DNA of 64,000 nt from JBNJDJ01 sp051744845 (lineage in GTDB: Bacteria; Bacillota; Clostridia; Peptostreptococcales; Acidaminobacteraceae), in contig JBNJDJ010000001.1 of assembly GCA_051744845.1 (NCBI GenBank), positions 1 through 64,000 on the forward strand. The letters run 5' to 3'. Position 1 is the stretch's first letter; every line of letters begins with the position of its first letter. Below the pieces are notes generated by a model. It did no database searches. It was given only the letters and a program-made list of their open reading frames with translations, and was not told the DNA's origin. Made by a program: the position numbers and the translations under genes. Positions 46,524 through 55,998 of this stretch are shown here, in pieces.

Positions 46524-47726
46524 ATGCAGAAAAAAAAATTTATAGCAATAATTTTAGTAGTAATTTTATTAACTAGTATCTCAACATTGACATTGGCCAA
46601 TTTTTTAGAAATACCTTTAGGTTCAACTATTATTATTTCTAAAAATGAATATTATGATTTAAAAAGTTTAGAAAAAAGATATTCAAAAATAGATAAATTA
46701 AGGAAAAATATAAAAGAAGAATTTTATAAAGAAGTTGATTCAGATAAATTAAATAATGGCTTATTACATGGTTTATTTAAAGGTTTAGATGATCCTTATT
46801 CAGTTTATATGTCAAAGGAAGAATATAAAGATTTTAATGAAATGAATAGTGGAAGTTATGGAGGAATTGGTGTTATAGTATCTCCCGATGATGATAATTT
46901 AATTAATATTGTTTCACCAATTGCAAATACTCCCGGTGATGAGGCTGGTTTAAAATCAGGAGATAAAATACTTGAGGCTAATGGAATCAAAGTATATGCT
47001 GATAAAATGGATAAAGCTATTGATATAATGAAAGGAAAACCTGATACAGAGGTTGAATTGAAAATAAAAAGAGGAAACGAGACTTTTAATGTAAAGATTA
47101 TAAGAGAAAATATTGTTTTAAAATCCGTAAAGTCAAAAGTAGTGGGAGAAAATTTAGGATATTTAAGAATTAATATGTTTGATCAAAAAGTTTCTGATGA
47201 ATTTAATCAAAATTTAAATAAATTATTAGATAAAGAAGTAAATGGATTAATAATAGACTTAAGAAATAATCCAGGTGGTTCTTTAAGAGAAGTAATTGAA
47301 ATAGCAGATAGATTATTAGGAAAAAATTTAATTGTATATACTAAAGATAGAAAAGGGAATAAAAGAGAGTTTAGTTCAGATTCTAACAAAATTGATCTTC
47401 CAATAACTGTATTAGTTAATGAAGGATCAGCTTCAGCTTCAGAGATTTTAACAGGAGCTATTAAAGATTTATCTGCTGGAACAATTATTGGACATAAAAC
47501 ATTTGGAAAAGGTATAGTTCAAAGTGTTATAGAAGTTGGAGATGGAACAGCTTATAAGTTAACAACTTCACAGTATTTTACTCCAAATGGGAATTATATT
47601 CATAATAAAGGTATAGAGCCTGATATAAAAGTAGATTTACCAAAAGATGTATATTTTAGTGAAAACTTAGATATTACTAAAGATACACAACTTAAAAAAG
47701 CTATTGAAATTTTAAATAAAAAATAA
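46524..47726 (+). CDS. ctpA: C-terminal processing peptidase (S41 family)
   Basis: 400 residues: N-terminal signal/anchor, PDZ domain (about 85-165) and S41 protease domain. Catalytic Ser is in NEGSASASEILTGA and Lys in GHKTFGKGIVQ. It processes or degrades exported proteins, often cell-wall hydrolases. GGAGG sits five bases before the ATG at 46524; an ATG at 46512 precedes that SD and is unlikely. Confidence 0.94.
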   Translation: MQKKKFIAIILVVILLTSISTLTLANFLEIPLGSTIIISKNEYYDLKSLEKRYSKIDKLRKNIKEEFYKEVDSDKLNNGLLHGLFKGLDDPYSVYMSKEEYKDFNEMNSGSYGGIGVIVSPDDDNLINIVSPIANTPGDEAGLKSGDKILEANGIKVYADKMDKAIDIMKGKPDTEVELKIKRGNETFNVKIIRENIVLKSVKSKVVGENLGYLRINMFDQKVSDEFNQNLNKLLDKEVNGLIIDLRNNPGGSLREVIEIADRLLGKNLIVYTKDRKGNKREFSSDSNKIDLPITVLVNEGSASASEILTGAIKDLSAGTIIGHKTFGKGIVQSVIEVGDGTAYKLTTSQYFTPNGNYIHNKGIEPDIKVDLPKDVYFSENLDITKDTQLKKAIEILNKK

Positions 47727-47732
47727 ATTATA

Positions 47733-47762
47733 TGGACTTGATTTTTTTCAAGTCCATTTTTA
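47733..47762 (+). terminator. Terminator of the ftsEX-envC-ctpA operon
   Basis: TGGACTTGA, loop of Ts, TCAAGTCCA, then a T-run. Confidence 0.88.
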
Positions 47763-47830
47763 AATACATAAAATTTTATGATACAATATAAGATATAAGT
47801 AATGAGGATACCTAATAGAGGAGAATTATT

Positions 47831-50800
47831 TTGAAAGTAAATGATATTTTAGAAAAAAATGATGTAAATATAAATAATAAAAGTATTAAAGTGAAAAATA
47901 TTACAAAATTAAATAATATATATTATTTTTCTGTATTAGAAAATAATAATATATATACTGTTCAAATAAATATAAAAGATAAAAATAGTATTAAAAGAAT
48001 ATCGTGTACTTGTAAAGATAAAAAAGAAAATGAGTATTGTATACATACTTTAAAAGCATTATTTACTTACAAAAATAAATATTTAAAAAAAGATAAATTT
48101 GTCAAAAGATTTTCACCAGATTTAATATCTAAAAATATTAAACCATCTAATGAATCAATAGAAAATTATATAAAAAAAGTTTCTAATTATAACAAAAATC
48201 AAGAAAATAAAGATAATAAAATTTTAAATTATTATTTTGAATTCAAGGATAAAATTTATATTAAATGTTTTATAGAAAATAGTCTTATTGATTTGATTGA
48301 GTTTATAAATTTTTTAAGTAGTGATGAAAATAAATTTATAATAAATGATAAAATAATTTATGATAAAAAAAGTGATTCTTTAAAAATAAATGATCAAAGA
48401 ATTTTTGATATATTAGCAGAATTAAATAAAAAATTTTTTTTAAAAAGTAAAATAAGATTATCTTATGATAAATTTTATTCTATTTTAAAATTTATAAATA
48501 ATTCCATATTTATAAAATATAAAAATAAAAAATATAAAGATATTAAAGTTACATTAGAAAATGATATATTTTTAAGTATAGAAAAAAAAGAAGATAATTT
48601 ACTTTTCAAATCAAAAAAATTAAAGAAATCTACTAAGTTTGTTTTTGGTAAATTAGAAATATATTTAAATAAAAAGAATTTAGTAGTTTTAAGATCAGAT
48701 AATAAAAAAAGATTATTAAAAATTTTTGATAAGAAATTTGAAAAGATAATTGACAAAAAACATATAAAGAAGTTTATTGATTTAGCTTATAATAAAGACT
48801 TTACAGAAAATTTTAAAATAAAAAATAGCTTAGAAAAAGAAATTCAAAAACCTAATTATATTTCAGAGCTTTTCTTATTAACAAAAGGTAAAAAAATTGT
48901 TGCTAAATTTAAATTTAAAAAAGAAGAGGTTGAAGGAAAATATATTGTTGATGATAAAGAGAAATTAATTGAAGCAAAGGATTATATTCAAATTTTATTA
49001 AAATCATTTGGTTTTAATAAGGTTAAAAATAAATATATTTTAAAAAATTCAGAAAAAATTTATAATTTTTATAAAGAAGAATTAAAAAAATTAGAAAAAG
49101 ATAAAAATATAAGTGTTTTTTATACTCAAAAATTTAAGAATTATTTTAAAAAAATAAAAAATATTGATTTAGATATAAAAAAAGGGAATAATGATTTATT
49201 GAGTTTAGAATTTCAAATTGATCAGTTTAATAAAGATGAATTAATTAATATATTTAATTCGATAAAGAAAAAAGAAAAATTTATTGAATTAAATGAAAAA
49301 ACAATGATTGATTTAGATACTGAAGAATTTAAAAATCTTAAAAGTTTATTTGATAACGTAAAATTGGATAATGAAAAAGAAGAAATATCTTTAAACAAAT
49401 ATAAAGCAGCATATGCATTATCAAATATTGATAGCAAAAATATTAAAATAAATGATAAACACGAATATAGTAAAATTTTAGAAAAAATAAAAAATTTTCA
49501 TAAAGAAGATATTTATGTTAATAAGCTAGAAGATAGGTTAAGAAATTATCAAATAGAAGGTGTAAAATGGCTAAAGTTATTAAAAACGTGTAAATTAGGT
49601 GGTATATTAGCAGATGAAATGGGTTTAGGTAAAACAGTCCAAGTCATTTCACTTTTGAAAGATATTAATGAAAAAAATTTAATTGTAGTTCCATCTAGTT
49701 TGATTTATAATTGGGAAAGTGAATTTAGAAAATTTGGATATGATAAAAAAATTCTTTTAGTTCATGGAAAAAAAGATGAAAGAAGAAAAAAGATTGAAAA
49801 GATAAATGACTATGATCTTATAATAACAACATATCCACTTATTAGAAGAGATATAGATTATTATAAAGATTATAAATTCGAGTATTTTATTATTGATGAA
49901 GCTCAATATATAAAAAATTATCAAACTAAAACTTCTAAATCAGTAAAAGAAATAAAAGCAAATTATAGATTAGCTTTAACTGGAACTCCTATTGAAAATG
50001 ATTTAGTAGAATTATGGTCAATATTTGAATTTATTATGCCTGGCTATTTAATAGATAAAAAACAATTTATTGATAAATACGTTGATAATAATAATTATGA
50101 TTTACTTTTAAAAAAGGTTAGTCCTTTTATTTTGCGACGTTCTAAAAAAGAAGTATTAGATGAATTACCAGATAAAATAGAAACAATTTTATATAGTGAA
50201 ATGAAAGAAAAGCAAAATAAGATATATAACAGTTACTTATTACAGATGAAAAAGAAATTAGATGAAATGGATAATAAAGAAACATCTCAAATTCAGATTT
50301 TAAGTTTTCTAACTAGACTTAGACAGATATGTTGTGATCCAGGTTTATTTGTTGAAAATTATAATGAAAAGAGTGGAAAAATAATATTATTAGAAGAACT
50401 TATTGAAGAACTTATAGACGGGAATCATAAAATTCTTATTTTTTCTCAATTTACTTCAATGTTGAAAATAGTAAAAAAATTACTTAAGAAAAAAAATATT
50501 AAATTTTCATATTTAGATGGACAGACAAAAGTATCTAAAAGAAAAGAAGTAATTGATAACTTTAAAAAGAAATCTATTGATATATTTTTAATTTCTTTAA
50601 AGACAGGAGGCACTGGATTAAATTTAACAAAAGCAGATACTGTAATACACTTAGATCCATGGTGGAATCCAGCAGTTGAAGACCAAGCCACTGATAGAGC
50701 TCATAGAATTGGTCAAAAAGATACTGTTAATGTCTATAAAATTTTAATGAAAGATTCAATAGAAGAAAATATTTATAAAATTCAATTAAGAAAACGAAAA

Positions 50801-50884
50801 ATAATAAATAATATTATGAAAAGTGATAAAGTTAATTTAAGTTTTAATAAAAAAGATATTTTAGAAGTTATCAATGATTTATAG
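47831..50884 (+). CDS. SWIM zinc-finger SNF2-family helicase
   Basis: 1017 residues. SWIM zinc finger near the N-terminus (Cys59, Cys61, Cys70, His72), then a long Lys/Asn-rich middle. The SNF2 ATPase has LADEMGLGKT near 593, DEAQ near 688 and LALTGTPIEND, and the C-terminal helicase domain has LISLKTGGTGLNL and DRAHRIGQ. Bacterial HepA/RapA-like relatives remodel nucleic-acid-protein complexes; the exact role is unknown. TTG start after GAGGAGAAT. Its TAG stop forms the left edge of an inverted repeat. Confidence 0.9.
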   Translation: MKVNDILEKNDVNINNKSIKVKNITKLNNIYYFSVLENNNIYTVQINIKDKNSIKRISCTCKDKKENEYCIHTLKALFTYKNKYLKKDKFVKRFSPDLISKNIKPSNESIENYIKKVSNYNKNQENKDNKILNYYFEFKDKIYIKCFIENSLIDLIEFINFLSSDENKFIINDKIIYDKKSDSLKINDQRIFDILAELNKKFFLKSKIRLSYDKFYSILKFINNSIFIKYKNKKYKDIKVTLENDIFLSIEKKEDNLLFKSKKLKKSTKFVFGKLEIYLNKKNLVVLRSDNKKRLLKIFDKKFEKIIDKKHIKKFIDLAYNKDFTENFKIKNSLEKEIQKPNYISELFLLTKGKKIVAKFKFKKEEVEGKYIVDDKEKLIEAKDYIQILLKSFGFNKVKNKYILKNSEKIYNFYKEELKKLEKDKNISVFYTQKFKNYFKKIKNIDLDIKKGNNDLLSLEFQIDQFNKDELINIFNSIKKKEKFIELNEKTMIDLDTEEFKNLKSLFDNVKLDNEKEEISLNKYKAAYALSNIDSKNIKINDKHEYSKILEKIKNFHKEDIYVNKLEDRLRNYQIEGVKWLKLLKTCKLGGILADEMGLGKTVQVISLLKDINEKNLIVVPSSLIYNWESEFRKFGYDKKILLVHGKKDERRKKIEKINDYDLIITTYPLIRRDIDYYKDYKFEYFIIDEAQYIKNYQTKTSKSVKEIKANYRLALTGTPIENDLVELWSIFEFIMPGYLIDKKQFIDKYVDNNNYDLLLKKVSPFILRRSKKEVLDELPDKIETILYSEMKEKQNKIYNSYLLQMKKKLDEMDNKETSQIQILSFLTRLRQICCDPGLFVENYNEKSGKIILLEELIEELIDGNHKILIFSQFTSMLKIVKKLLKKKNIKFSYLDGQTKVSKRKEVIDNFKKKSIDIFLISLKTGGTGLNLTKADTVIHLDPWWNPAVEDQATDRAHRIGQKDTVNVYKILMKDSIEENIYKIQLRKRKIINNIMKSDKVNLSFNKKDILEVINDL

Positions 50885-50903
50885 TGCCTAAAATTAGGCA
50901 CTA
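50882..50903. promoter_or_regulatory. Perfect inverted repeat, candidate activator-binding site upstream of kdd copy 1
   Basis: TAGTGCCTAA (50882-50891), AA, TTAGGCACTA (50894-50903). The GGCACT half-site recurs upstream of kdd copy 2 and of the sigma-54 activator. It lies about 70 bases upstream of the -12 element, a normal place for a sigma-54 enhancer site. It could also act as a weak terminator hairpin for the helicase gene, but no T-run follows directly. Confidence 0.5.
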
Positions 50904-50947
50904 ATTATCTATTTTTTACTTATAATCATATAATAAAGGGGATTTTT

Positions 50948-50965
50948 TTGGAATCAATTTTGCAT
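50948..50965 (+). promoter_or_regulatory. Sigma-54 promoter (-24/-12) of kdd copy 1
   Basis: TTGGAATCAATTTTGCAT: GG (50950-50951), exactly ten bases, GC (50962-50963), with TTGCA at the -12 element. Transcription would begin near 50975, leaving a leader of about 50 bases. Confidence 0.78.
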
Positions 50966-50988
50966 ATAATATAAGCAGATGTATATTA

Positions 50989-52063
50989 AGAAAATTCAAA
51001 AGATTCTAAAAAGGAGGGGGACGTTATTAAAACAGGATGTAAATATGGTACTCATAGAAGTATAAAGCCTAAAGGAGGCTTGCCACAGCCAGCTGAAAAA
51101 ATTGATAATACAATGGAGATTTATGATAATGAGATATTGATTAATGTAAAAACTTTAAATATTGATTCAGCTAGTTTTACACAAATAAAAAAACAAGCTA
51201 ATGGATCGATAAAAAAGATGAAAGAGAAAATGTTAGAAATAGTAAAGAAAAGAGGTAAACATCACAATCCAGTAACAGGTTCTGGTGGAATGTTAATAGG
51301 AGAGATTGAAAAGATAGGTCCGAAATTAAAAGATAAAATTGATTTAAAAAAAGGAGATGAAATAGCTACTTTAGTATCTTTATCTTTAACACCTTTAAAA
51401 ATTGAAAAGATAAAAGAAGTTAGACCAGAAATTGACCAAGTAGATATAAAGGGTAAGGCAATACTTTTTGAAAGTGGAATATATGCAAAATTACCAAAAG
51501 ATATGCCTAAAAACTTAGCACTTTCTGTACTAGATGTAGCAGGAGCACCAGCTCAAACAAAGAGATTAGTAAAAAAAGGAGATACAGTATTAGTAATAGG
51601 AGCAACAGGAAAATCAGGAATGCTTTGTTTATATGAAGCAAAGAAAAAAGTAGGAGAGTCTGGCAAAGTAATATGCTTAGGGCATTCTGAAAAGAAAATA
51701 GAAAAAGTAAAGAGTTTAAATTTAGCAGATGAGTATATAAAAGCAGATGCAACAAATCCAGTAGAAGTAATGGAAAAGGTAAAAAAAGTAACTAAAGATA
51801 AATTAGCAGATATAACAATAAATTGTGTAAATGTTAAAGATACAGAGATGAGTTGTATATTAGCGACAAAAAATGATGGTTTAATATACTTTTTTTCAAT
51901 GGCAACAAGTTTTACAAAGGCAGCACTAGGAGCTGAAGGAGTAGGACGAGATACAAAGATGATAATAGGAAATGGTTATGCTAAAGGACATGCAAAAATT
52001 GCTTTAAATATAATGAGAGAGTCTAAAGATTTACGAAAAGTTTATGAAGAATATTATGCTTAA
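50989..52063 (+). repeat. 1075-base exact direct repeat, copy 1 (leader plus kdd)
   Basis: Identical line by line to 58290-59364. The identity begins about 15 bases after the predicted transcription start and stops exactly at the kdd stop codon; flanking bases differ on both sides. No inverted ends or target-site duplications are visible, so it does not look like a mobile element. Confidence 0.95.
51026..52063 (+). CDS. kdd: L-erythro-3,5-diaminohexanoate dehydrogenase, copy 1
   Basis: Oxidises and deaminates 3,5-diaminohexanoate to 5-amino-3-oxohexanoate with NAD+ in lysine fermentation. A Rossmann-like [12 protein letters not shown] motif lies mid-protein. The first canonical codon in frame is TTG at 51080, only one base after GGAGG, so it is a poor start. 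The frame is open upstream through [18 protein letters not shown], which resembles the N-terminus I recall for Kdd. AAGGAGGGGG lies eight bases before an ATT at 51026, and no ATG, GTG or TTG occurs between the preceding stop (50987) and 51080. I therefore place the start at ATT (345 residues). Confidence 0.88.
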   Translation: MKTGCKYGTHRSIKPKGGLPQPAEKIDNTMEIYDNEILINVKTLNIDSASFTQIKKQANGSIKKMKEKMLEIVKKRGKHHNPVTGSGGMLIGEIEKIGPKLKDKIDLKKGDEIATLVSLSLTPLKIEKIKEVRPEIDQVDIKGKAILFESGIYAKLPKDMPKNLALSVLDVAGAPAQTKRLVKKGDTVLVIGATGKSGMLCLYEAKKKVGESGKVICLGHSEKKIEKVKSLNLADEYIKADATNPVEVMEKVKKVTKDKLADITINCVNVKDTEMSCILATKNDGLIYFFSMATSFTKAALGAEGVGRDTKMIIGNGYAKGHAKIALNIMRESKDLRKVYEEYYA

Positions 52064-52078
52064 GAATTAGGGGGAAAA

Positions 52079-53314
52079 ATGGAAAAATTAAATTTAGAAA
52101 AATCTTTAAAAATGTTTGAAGAGGCTAAAGATTTAACACCAGGTGGTTGCTTAGGTATAAGAAGACCTTATAATTTTGTTCCAGGTGAATATCCAATTTT
52201 TATTGATCATGGATATGACGGACATATTGTAGATGTCGATGGTAATGACTATATAGATATGTTATGTGCATATGGACCTATTATATTAGGTTATAAAGAA
52301 GATGAAATTAATGAAGCAGTAAAAAAACAAATGGATAAAGGATTTTGTTTTACGATGATTCAAGAAGTTCAAAATAAATTAGAAAAAAAACTTATAGATA
52401 TAATTCCTTCAGCAGAGATGGCAGTTTTAGCTAAAACTGGATCTGATGGCACTACAATGGCTGTTAGAATTGCTCGAGGATTTTCAAAAAAGAAAAAAGT
52501 TTTAAGATGTGGATATCACGGATGGCACGATTGGTGTGTAGAAGTAGAAGGTGGAGTTCCTGAAGAAATTTTAGATATGACTTATGGATTCAAATTTGGT
52601 GATATTGATCAATTGAAAGATCTTTTAGAAAAACATGCTGAAGATACAGCTTGTATAATAATGACGCCTTTTGGTCATCCTTTAGCTAAACCTATGGTAA
52701 AACCACCTGAAGGTTATTTACAAAACGTAAGAGATTTAGCAGATGAATACGGTGTAATTTTAATATTTGATGAAATAAGAACAGGTTTTAGAATGGCTCT
52801 AGGAGGAGCTCAAGAATATTATGGTGTTACTCCAGACTTAAGTGTTTTTGGTAAAGCGATGGCAAATGGATATCCAATTAGTGCAGTAGTAGGTAAAAAA
52901 GAAATAATGAAAGTTTTAGAAAAAGAAGTTTTTGTAAGTTCTACATTTTTCCCAAATAGTTTAGAAATGGTAGCAGCTTTAAAAACAATTGAAATTATTG
53001 AAAGAGATAACGTAATCGAAAAAGTATGGGAAAAAGGTGAAAAATATTTAGAAGGTTGTAAAGAGTTAGCTAAAAAATATGATGTTCCAGTTGATATAAC
53101 AGGTATAGCACCTATGTCATTTATAACTTTTAATAAAGTTGATGATAAATATAAAGAAAGACGTAAAAGATTTTATACTGAAACTATTAGAAGAGGTTTA
53201 TTTATTCAACCATATCATCATGGATATGTAGCTTATAGACATACTGATAAAGATATAAAAAAAGCTTTATCTATTGTAGAAAAAGGATTTGAAATTATAA
53301 GTAAAGAATATTAG
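52079..53314 (+). CDS. kat: Class III aminotransferase, probable 3-aminobutyryl-CoA transaminase (Kat)
   Basis: 411 residues, fold type I PLP enzyme similar to glutamate-1-semialdehyde aminomutases. PLP Lys259 is in VFGKAMANGYP and the cofactor Asp in DEIRTGFR (231-238). It lies between kdd and kce where other lysine fermenters have kal (3-aminobutyryl-CoA ammonia-lyase). An acyl-CoA beta-transaminase of this class has been described in a lysine pathway (Candidatus Cloacamonas). I infer the same role: 3-aminobutyryl-CoA plus 2-oxoglutarate to acetoacetyl-CoA plus glutamate. SD AGGGGGAA. Confidence 0.78.
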   Translation: MEKLNLEKSLKMFEEAKDLTPGGCLGIRRPYNFVPGEYPIFIDHGYDGHIVDVDGNDYIDMLCAYGPIILGYKEDEINEAVKKQMDKGFCFTMIQEVQNKLEKKLIDIIPSAEMAVLAKTGSDGTTMAVRIARGFSKKKKVLRCGYHGWHDWCVEVEGGVPEEILDMTYGFKFGDIDQLKDLLEKHAEDTACIIMTPFGHPLAKPMVKPPEGYLQNVRDLADEYGVILIFDEIRTGFRMALGGAQEYYGVTPDLSVFGKAMANGYPISAVVGKKEIMKVLEKEVFVSSTFFPNSLEMVAALKTIEIIERDNVIEKVWEKGEKYLEGCKELAKKYDVPVDITGIAPMSFITFNKVDDKYKERRKRFYTETIRRGLFIQPYHHGYVAYRHTDKDIKKALSIVEKGFEIISKEY

Positions 53315-53322
53315 GAGGTAAC

Positions 53323-54144
53323 GTGGATAAATTAATAATTACAGCTGCGTTAACTGGTGCAGAAGTCAGTAGAGATGTTCAACCTAATTTACCTATAACT
53401 CCAAAAGAAATTGGTAAATCTTCAAAAGAATGTTATGAAGCTGGAGCAAGTATTGTTCATGTTCATGCTAGAGATAATGAAGGAAATCCTACTCAATCAT
53501 ATGATGTTTATGAAAAAATTAAAGATGAAATTGAAAAAAGAAGTAATATTATATTTCAACCATCTACAGGAGGAGCAGTTTGGCATACTCCTGAAGAAAG
53601 ATTACAACCAGTTGATTTAAAACCAGAAATGGCTACTTTAAGTTGTGGTACTTGTAATTTTGGTAATGATATATTTAAGAATCCAACTGAATATATTGAA
53701 AAATTTGCTAAAAAAATGAAAAAAAACAAAGTTAAACCAGAAATAGAAGTTTTTGAACGTGGAATGATAAGAAATGCTTTGCGATTAATTAAAAAGGATT
53801 TAATAAAAAAGCCACTACATTTTGACTTTGTTTTAGGTGTTCCTGGTGCTTGTCCAGCAACACCTAAGGATTTAATGCATATGGTAGAGATTATACCTAA
53901 AGATTCGACTTGGACAGTTGCCGGAATTGGGAGACATGAATTACCACTTGCGACTATGGCAATCATTTTAGGTGGGCATGTTAGAGTAGGTTTTGAAGAT
54001 AATATATATTATAAAAAAGGTGAAATTGCTAAATCTAATGCACAATTAGTTAAACGGATAGTAAGAATAGCTAAAGAGTTAGGAAGAGAAATTGCTACGC
54101 CAGATGAGGCTAGAAAAATTTTAAATATAAAGGGGGATAAATAA
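53323..54144 (+). CDS. kce: 3-keto-5-aminohexanoate cleavage enzyme
   Basis: Condenses 5-amino-3-oxohexanoate with acetyl-CoA to give 3-aminobutyryl-CoA and acetoacetate. 273 residues, DUF849/BKACE family, with [17 protein letters not shown] at the N-terminus, the Zn-binding VHVHARD (His46, His48) and [13 protein letters not shown] start, preceded by AGGAGGT that begins in the previous stop. The last base is shared with the thiolase start. Confidence 0.95.
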   Translation: MDKLIITAALTGAEVSRDVQPNLPITPKEIGKSSKECYEAGASIVHVHARDNEGNPTQSYDVYEKIKDEIEKRSNIIFQPSTGGAVWHTPEERLQPVDLKPEMATLSCGTCNFGNDIFKNPTEYIEKFAKKMKKNKVKPEIEVFERGMIRNALRLIKKDLIKKPLHFDFVLGVPGACPATPKDLMHMVEIIPKDSTWTVAGIGRHELPLATMAIILGGHVRVGFEDNIYYKKGEIAKSNAQLVKRIVRIAKELGREIATPDEARKILNIKGDK

Positions 54145-55325
54145 TGAAAGAAGTTGTTATTGCAAGTGCTGTTAGAACACCAATAGGAGCATTTGGTAAA
54201 AGTTTAAAAAATGTAAATCCAGTAAAATTAGGATCAACTTGTATCAAAGAAAACTTAAAAAGAACTGGAATTGATAAAAATGATATAGACGAAGTCTTTT
54301 TCGGTTCAGTTTTACAAGCAGGTTATGGTCAAGGTATTGCAAGACAATGCTCAATTGAAGCAGGTCTACCAGTAAAGGTTCCTGCGACTACTATTAATAT
54401 GATTTGTGGTTCTGGTTTAAAAACTGTTTCATTAGCTGTACAATCGATTTTAGCAGGAGATAATGAAATAGTTGTAACTGGTGGAACTGAAAATATGTCA
54501 ATGGCTCCTTACTTAATGAAAAAAGCAAGATGGGGACAAAAAATGGGTAATGGTGAATTATATGATGTAATGGTTAAAGACGGACTTTGGGATGTTTTTA
54601 ATGATTATCATATGGGAGTTACTGCAGAAAATATCGCTCAAAAATGGGATATTAGTCGTAAAGAAATGGATGAATTTTCAGTTAAAAGTCAAAATAAAGC
54701 TCAAAGAGCACAAGAAAATGATAAATTTCAAGATGAAATAGTTCCTGTTATGATTCCTCAAAGACGTAAGGAACCAAAAGAATTTAAAAAAGATGAACAT
54801 ATTAGATATAATGCAACTATTGAAGGTTTAGAAAAATTAAGACCTGCATTTAAAAAAGATGGTAAAGTTACAGCTGGTAGTTCTTCAGGTATTAATGATG
54901 GGGCAGCTTCTTTAATTGTTATGAGTAAAGAAAAAGCTGATAAGTTAAATATTAAACCTTTAGCTACAATTGTTTCTCATGCTTCAGCAGGAGTATCTCC
55001 AGAAATTATGGGTATAGGTCCAGTTCCAGCAACTAAGAAGGCATTAAAAAAAGCTGATTTATCTATTGATTCAATAGATTTGATAGAAGCTAATGAAGCA
55101 TTTGCTTCTCAATCTTTAGCAGTGATTGAAGAATTAAATTTAGACCCTGGTAAAGTAAATGTTAATGGTGGTGCAATTGCCTTAGGTCATCCAATTGGTG
55201 CTAGTGGAGCAAGAATTTTAGTGACTTTATTACATGAGATGAAAAAAAGAGATTCTAAACATGGTTTAGCTACTTTATGTATAGGTGGCGGTATGGGAGA
55301 AGCTGTTGTAGTAAAAAGAGATTAG
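54144..55325 (+). CDS. thl: Acetyl-CoA C-acetyltransferase (thiolase)
   Basis: Splits acetoacetyl-CoA to two acetyl-CoA. 393 residues with acyl-binding Cys in [10 protein letters not shown] near 88, His in [14 protein letters not shown] and the second Cys in LCIGGGMGE. Within a lysine operon it would consume the acetoacetyl-CoA from both the transaminase and the CoA-transferase. The SD is AAAGGGGGATAA, seven bases before ATG. Confidence 0.95.
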   Translation: MKEVVIASAVRTPIGAFGKSLKNVNPVKLGSTCIKENLKRTGIDKNDIDEVFFGSVLQAGYGQGIARQCSIEAGLPVKVPATTINMICGSGLKTVSLAVQSILAGDNEIVVTGGTENMSMAPYLMKKARWGQKMGNGELYDVMVKDGLWDVFNDYHMGVTAENIAQKWDISRKEMDEFSVKSQNKAQRAQENDKFQDEIVPVMIPQRRKEPKEFKKDEHIRYNATIEGLEKLRPAFKKDGKVTAGSSSGINDGAASLIVMSKEKADKLNIKPLATIVSHASAGVSPEIMGIGPVPATKKALKKADLSIDSIDLIEANEAFASQSLAVIEELNLDPGKVNVNGGAIALGHPIGASGARILVTLLHEMKKRDSKHGLATLCIGGGMGEAVVVKRD

Positions 55326-55338
55326 TTAGGGAGGAATT

Positions 55339-55998
55339 ATGGAAAAGTTAAAATCAATTGATAATGTATTAAAATTTATTAAAGATGGAAGTGTATTAAT
55401 GATAGGAGGATTTTTAGGTGTAGGTGCTCCTGATACATTGATTGATGGTTTGATAGATAAAGATGTAAAAGATTTGACATTAATTGTTAACGATACAGCA
55501 TTTGAGAATAAAAGTTATGGAAAATTGATTTCTAACAAACAAGTATCAAAAGTTTATACTTCACATATAGGTACTAATAAAGAAACTGGAAAACAAATGA
55601 ATGCTAGTGAAATTGATGTTAATTTAATTCCTCAAGGAACTCTAATAGAACAAATTAGAGCTCAAGGTGCTGGTTTAGGAGGAGTACTTACTCCTACAGG
55701 TATTGGAACTATGGTAGAAGATGGTAAAGAAACTATAGAAATTCAAGGTGAAAAATATATAATTGAACTACCTTTAAAAGCTGATTTTGCATTAGTGAAA
55801 GCTTATAAATCTGATGAAAGTGGTAATTTAATATATGATAAATCTGCTCGAAATTTCAATCCTATTATTGCAATGGCAGCTGATCAAGTTATAGTAGAGA
55901 CTGATGAAATTGTAAAAATTGGAGATATAGATCCTAATAATGTAGATACACCACATATTTTTGTAGATTATATAGTTAAAGGAGGAGCAGATGGATAA
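55339..55998 (+). CDS. atoD: Acetoacetate/acyl CoA-transferase, subunit A
   Basis: 219 residues, CoA-transferase family I alpha subunit, with GSVLMIGGFLGVGAPDTL near the N-terminus and a GAGLGGVLTPTGIGT block. With AtoA it transfers CoA from an acyl-CoA to the acetoacetate released by Kce. The last eight bases overlap atoA, so the two subunits are made together. SD TTAGGGAGGAA. Confidence 0.92.
   Translation: MEKLKSIDNVLKFIKDGSVLMIGGFLGVGAPDTLIDGLIDKDVKDLTLIVNDTAFENKSYGKLISNKQVSKVYTSHIGTNKETGKQMNASEIDVNLIPQGTLIEQIRAQGAGLGGVLTPTGIGTMVEDGKETIEIQGEKYIIELPLKADFALVKAYKSDESGNLIYDKSARNFNPIIAMAADQVIVETDEIVKIGDIDPNNVDTPHIFVDYIVKGGADG

Noticed and set aside
50882..50918. Inverted repeat as an intrinsic terminator of the SNF2-helicase gene
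   Set aside because: The T-run begins about nine bases after the stem and not directly, and the GGCACT arms recur at other promoters; a terminator role is possible but secondary.
51080..51082. TTG as the start of kdd
   Set aside because: The preceding GGAGG is only one base away, the frame is open further upstream with family-like sequence, and a properly spaced SD points to ATT at 51026. It remains the fallback if ATT is disproved.
51507..51755. Minus-strand open frame of about 80 codons inside kdd, repeated exactly at 58808-59056
   Set aside because: It is a shadow of the kdd coding frame. It is leucine-rich only because the other strand is Lys/Glu-rich, and it has no SD or promoter.
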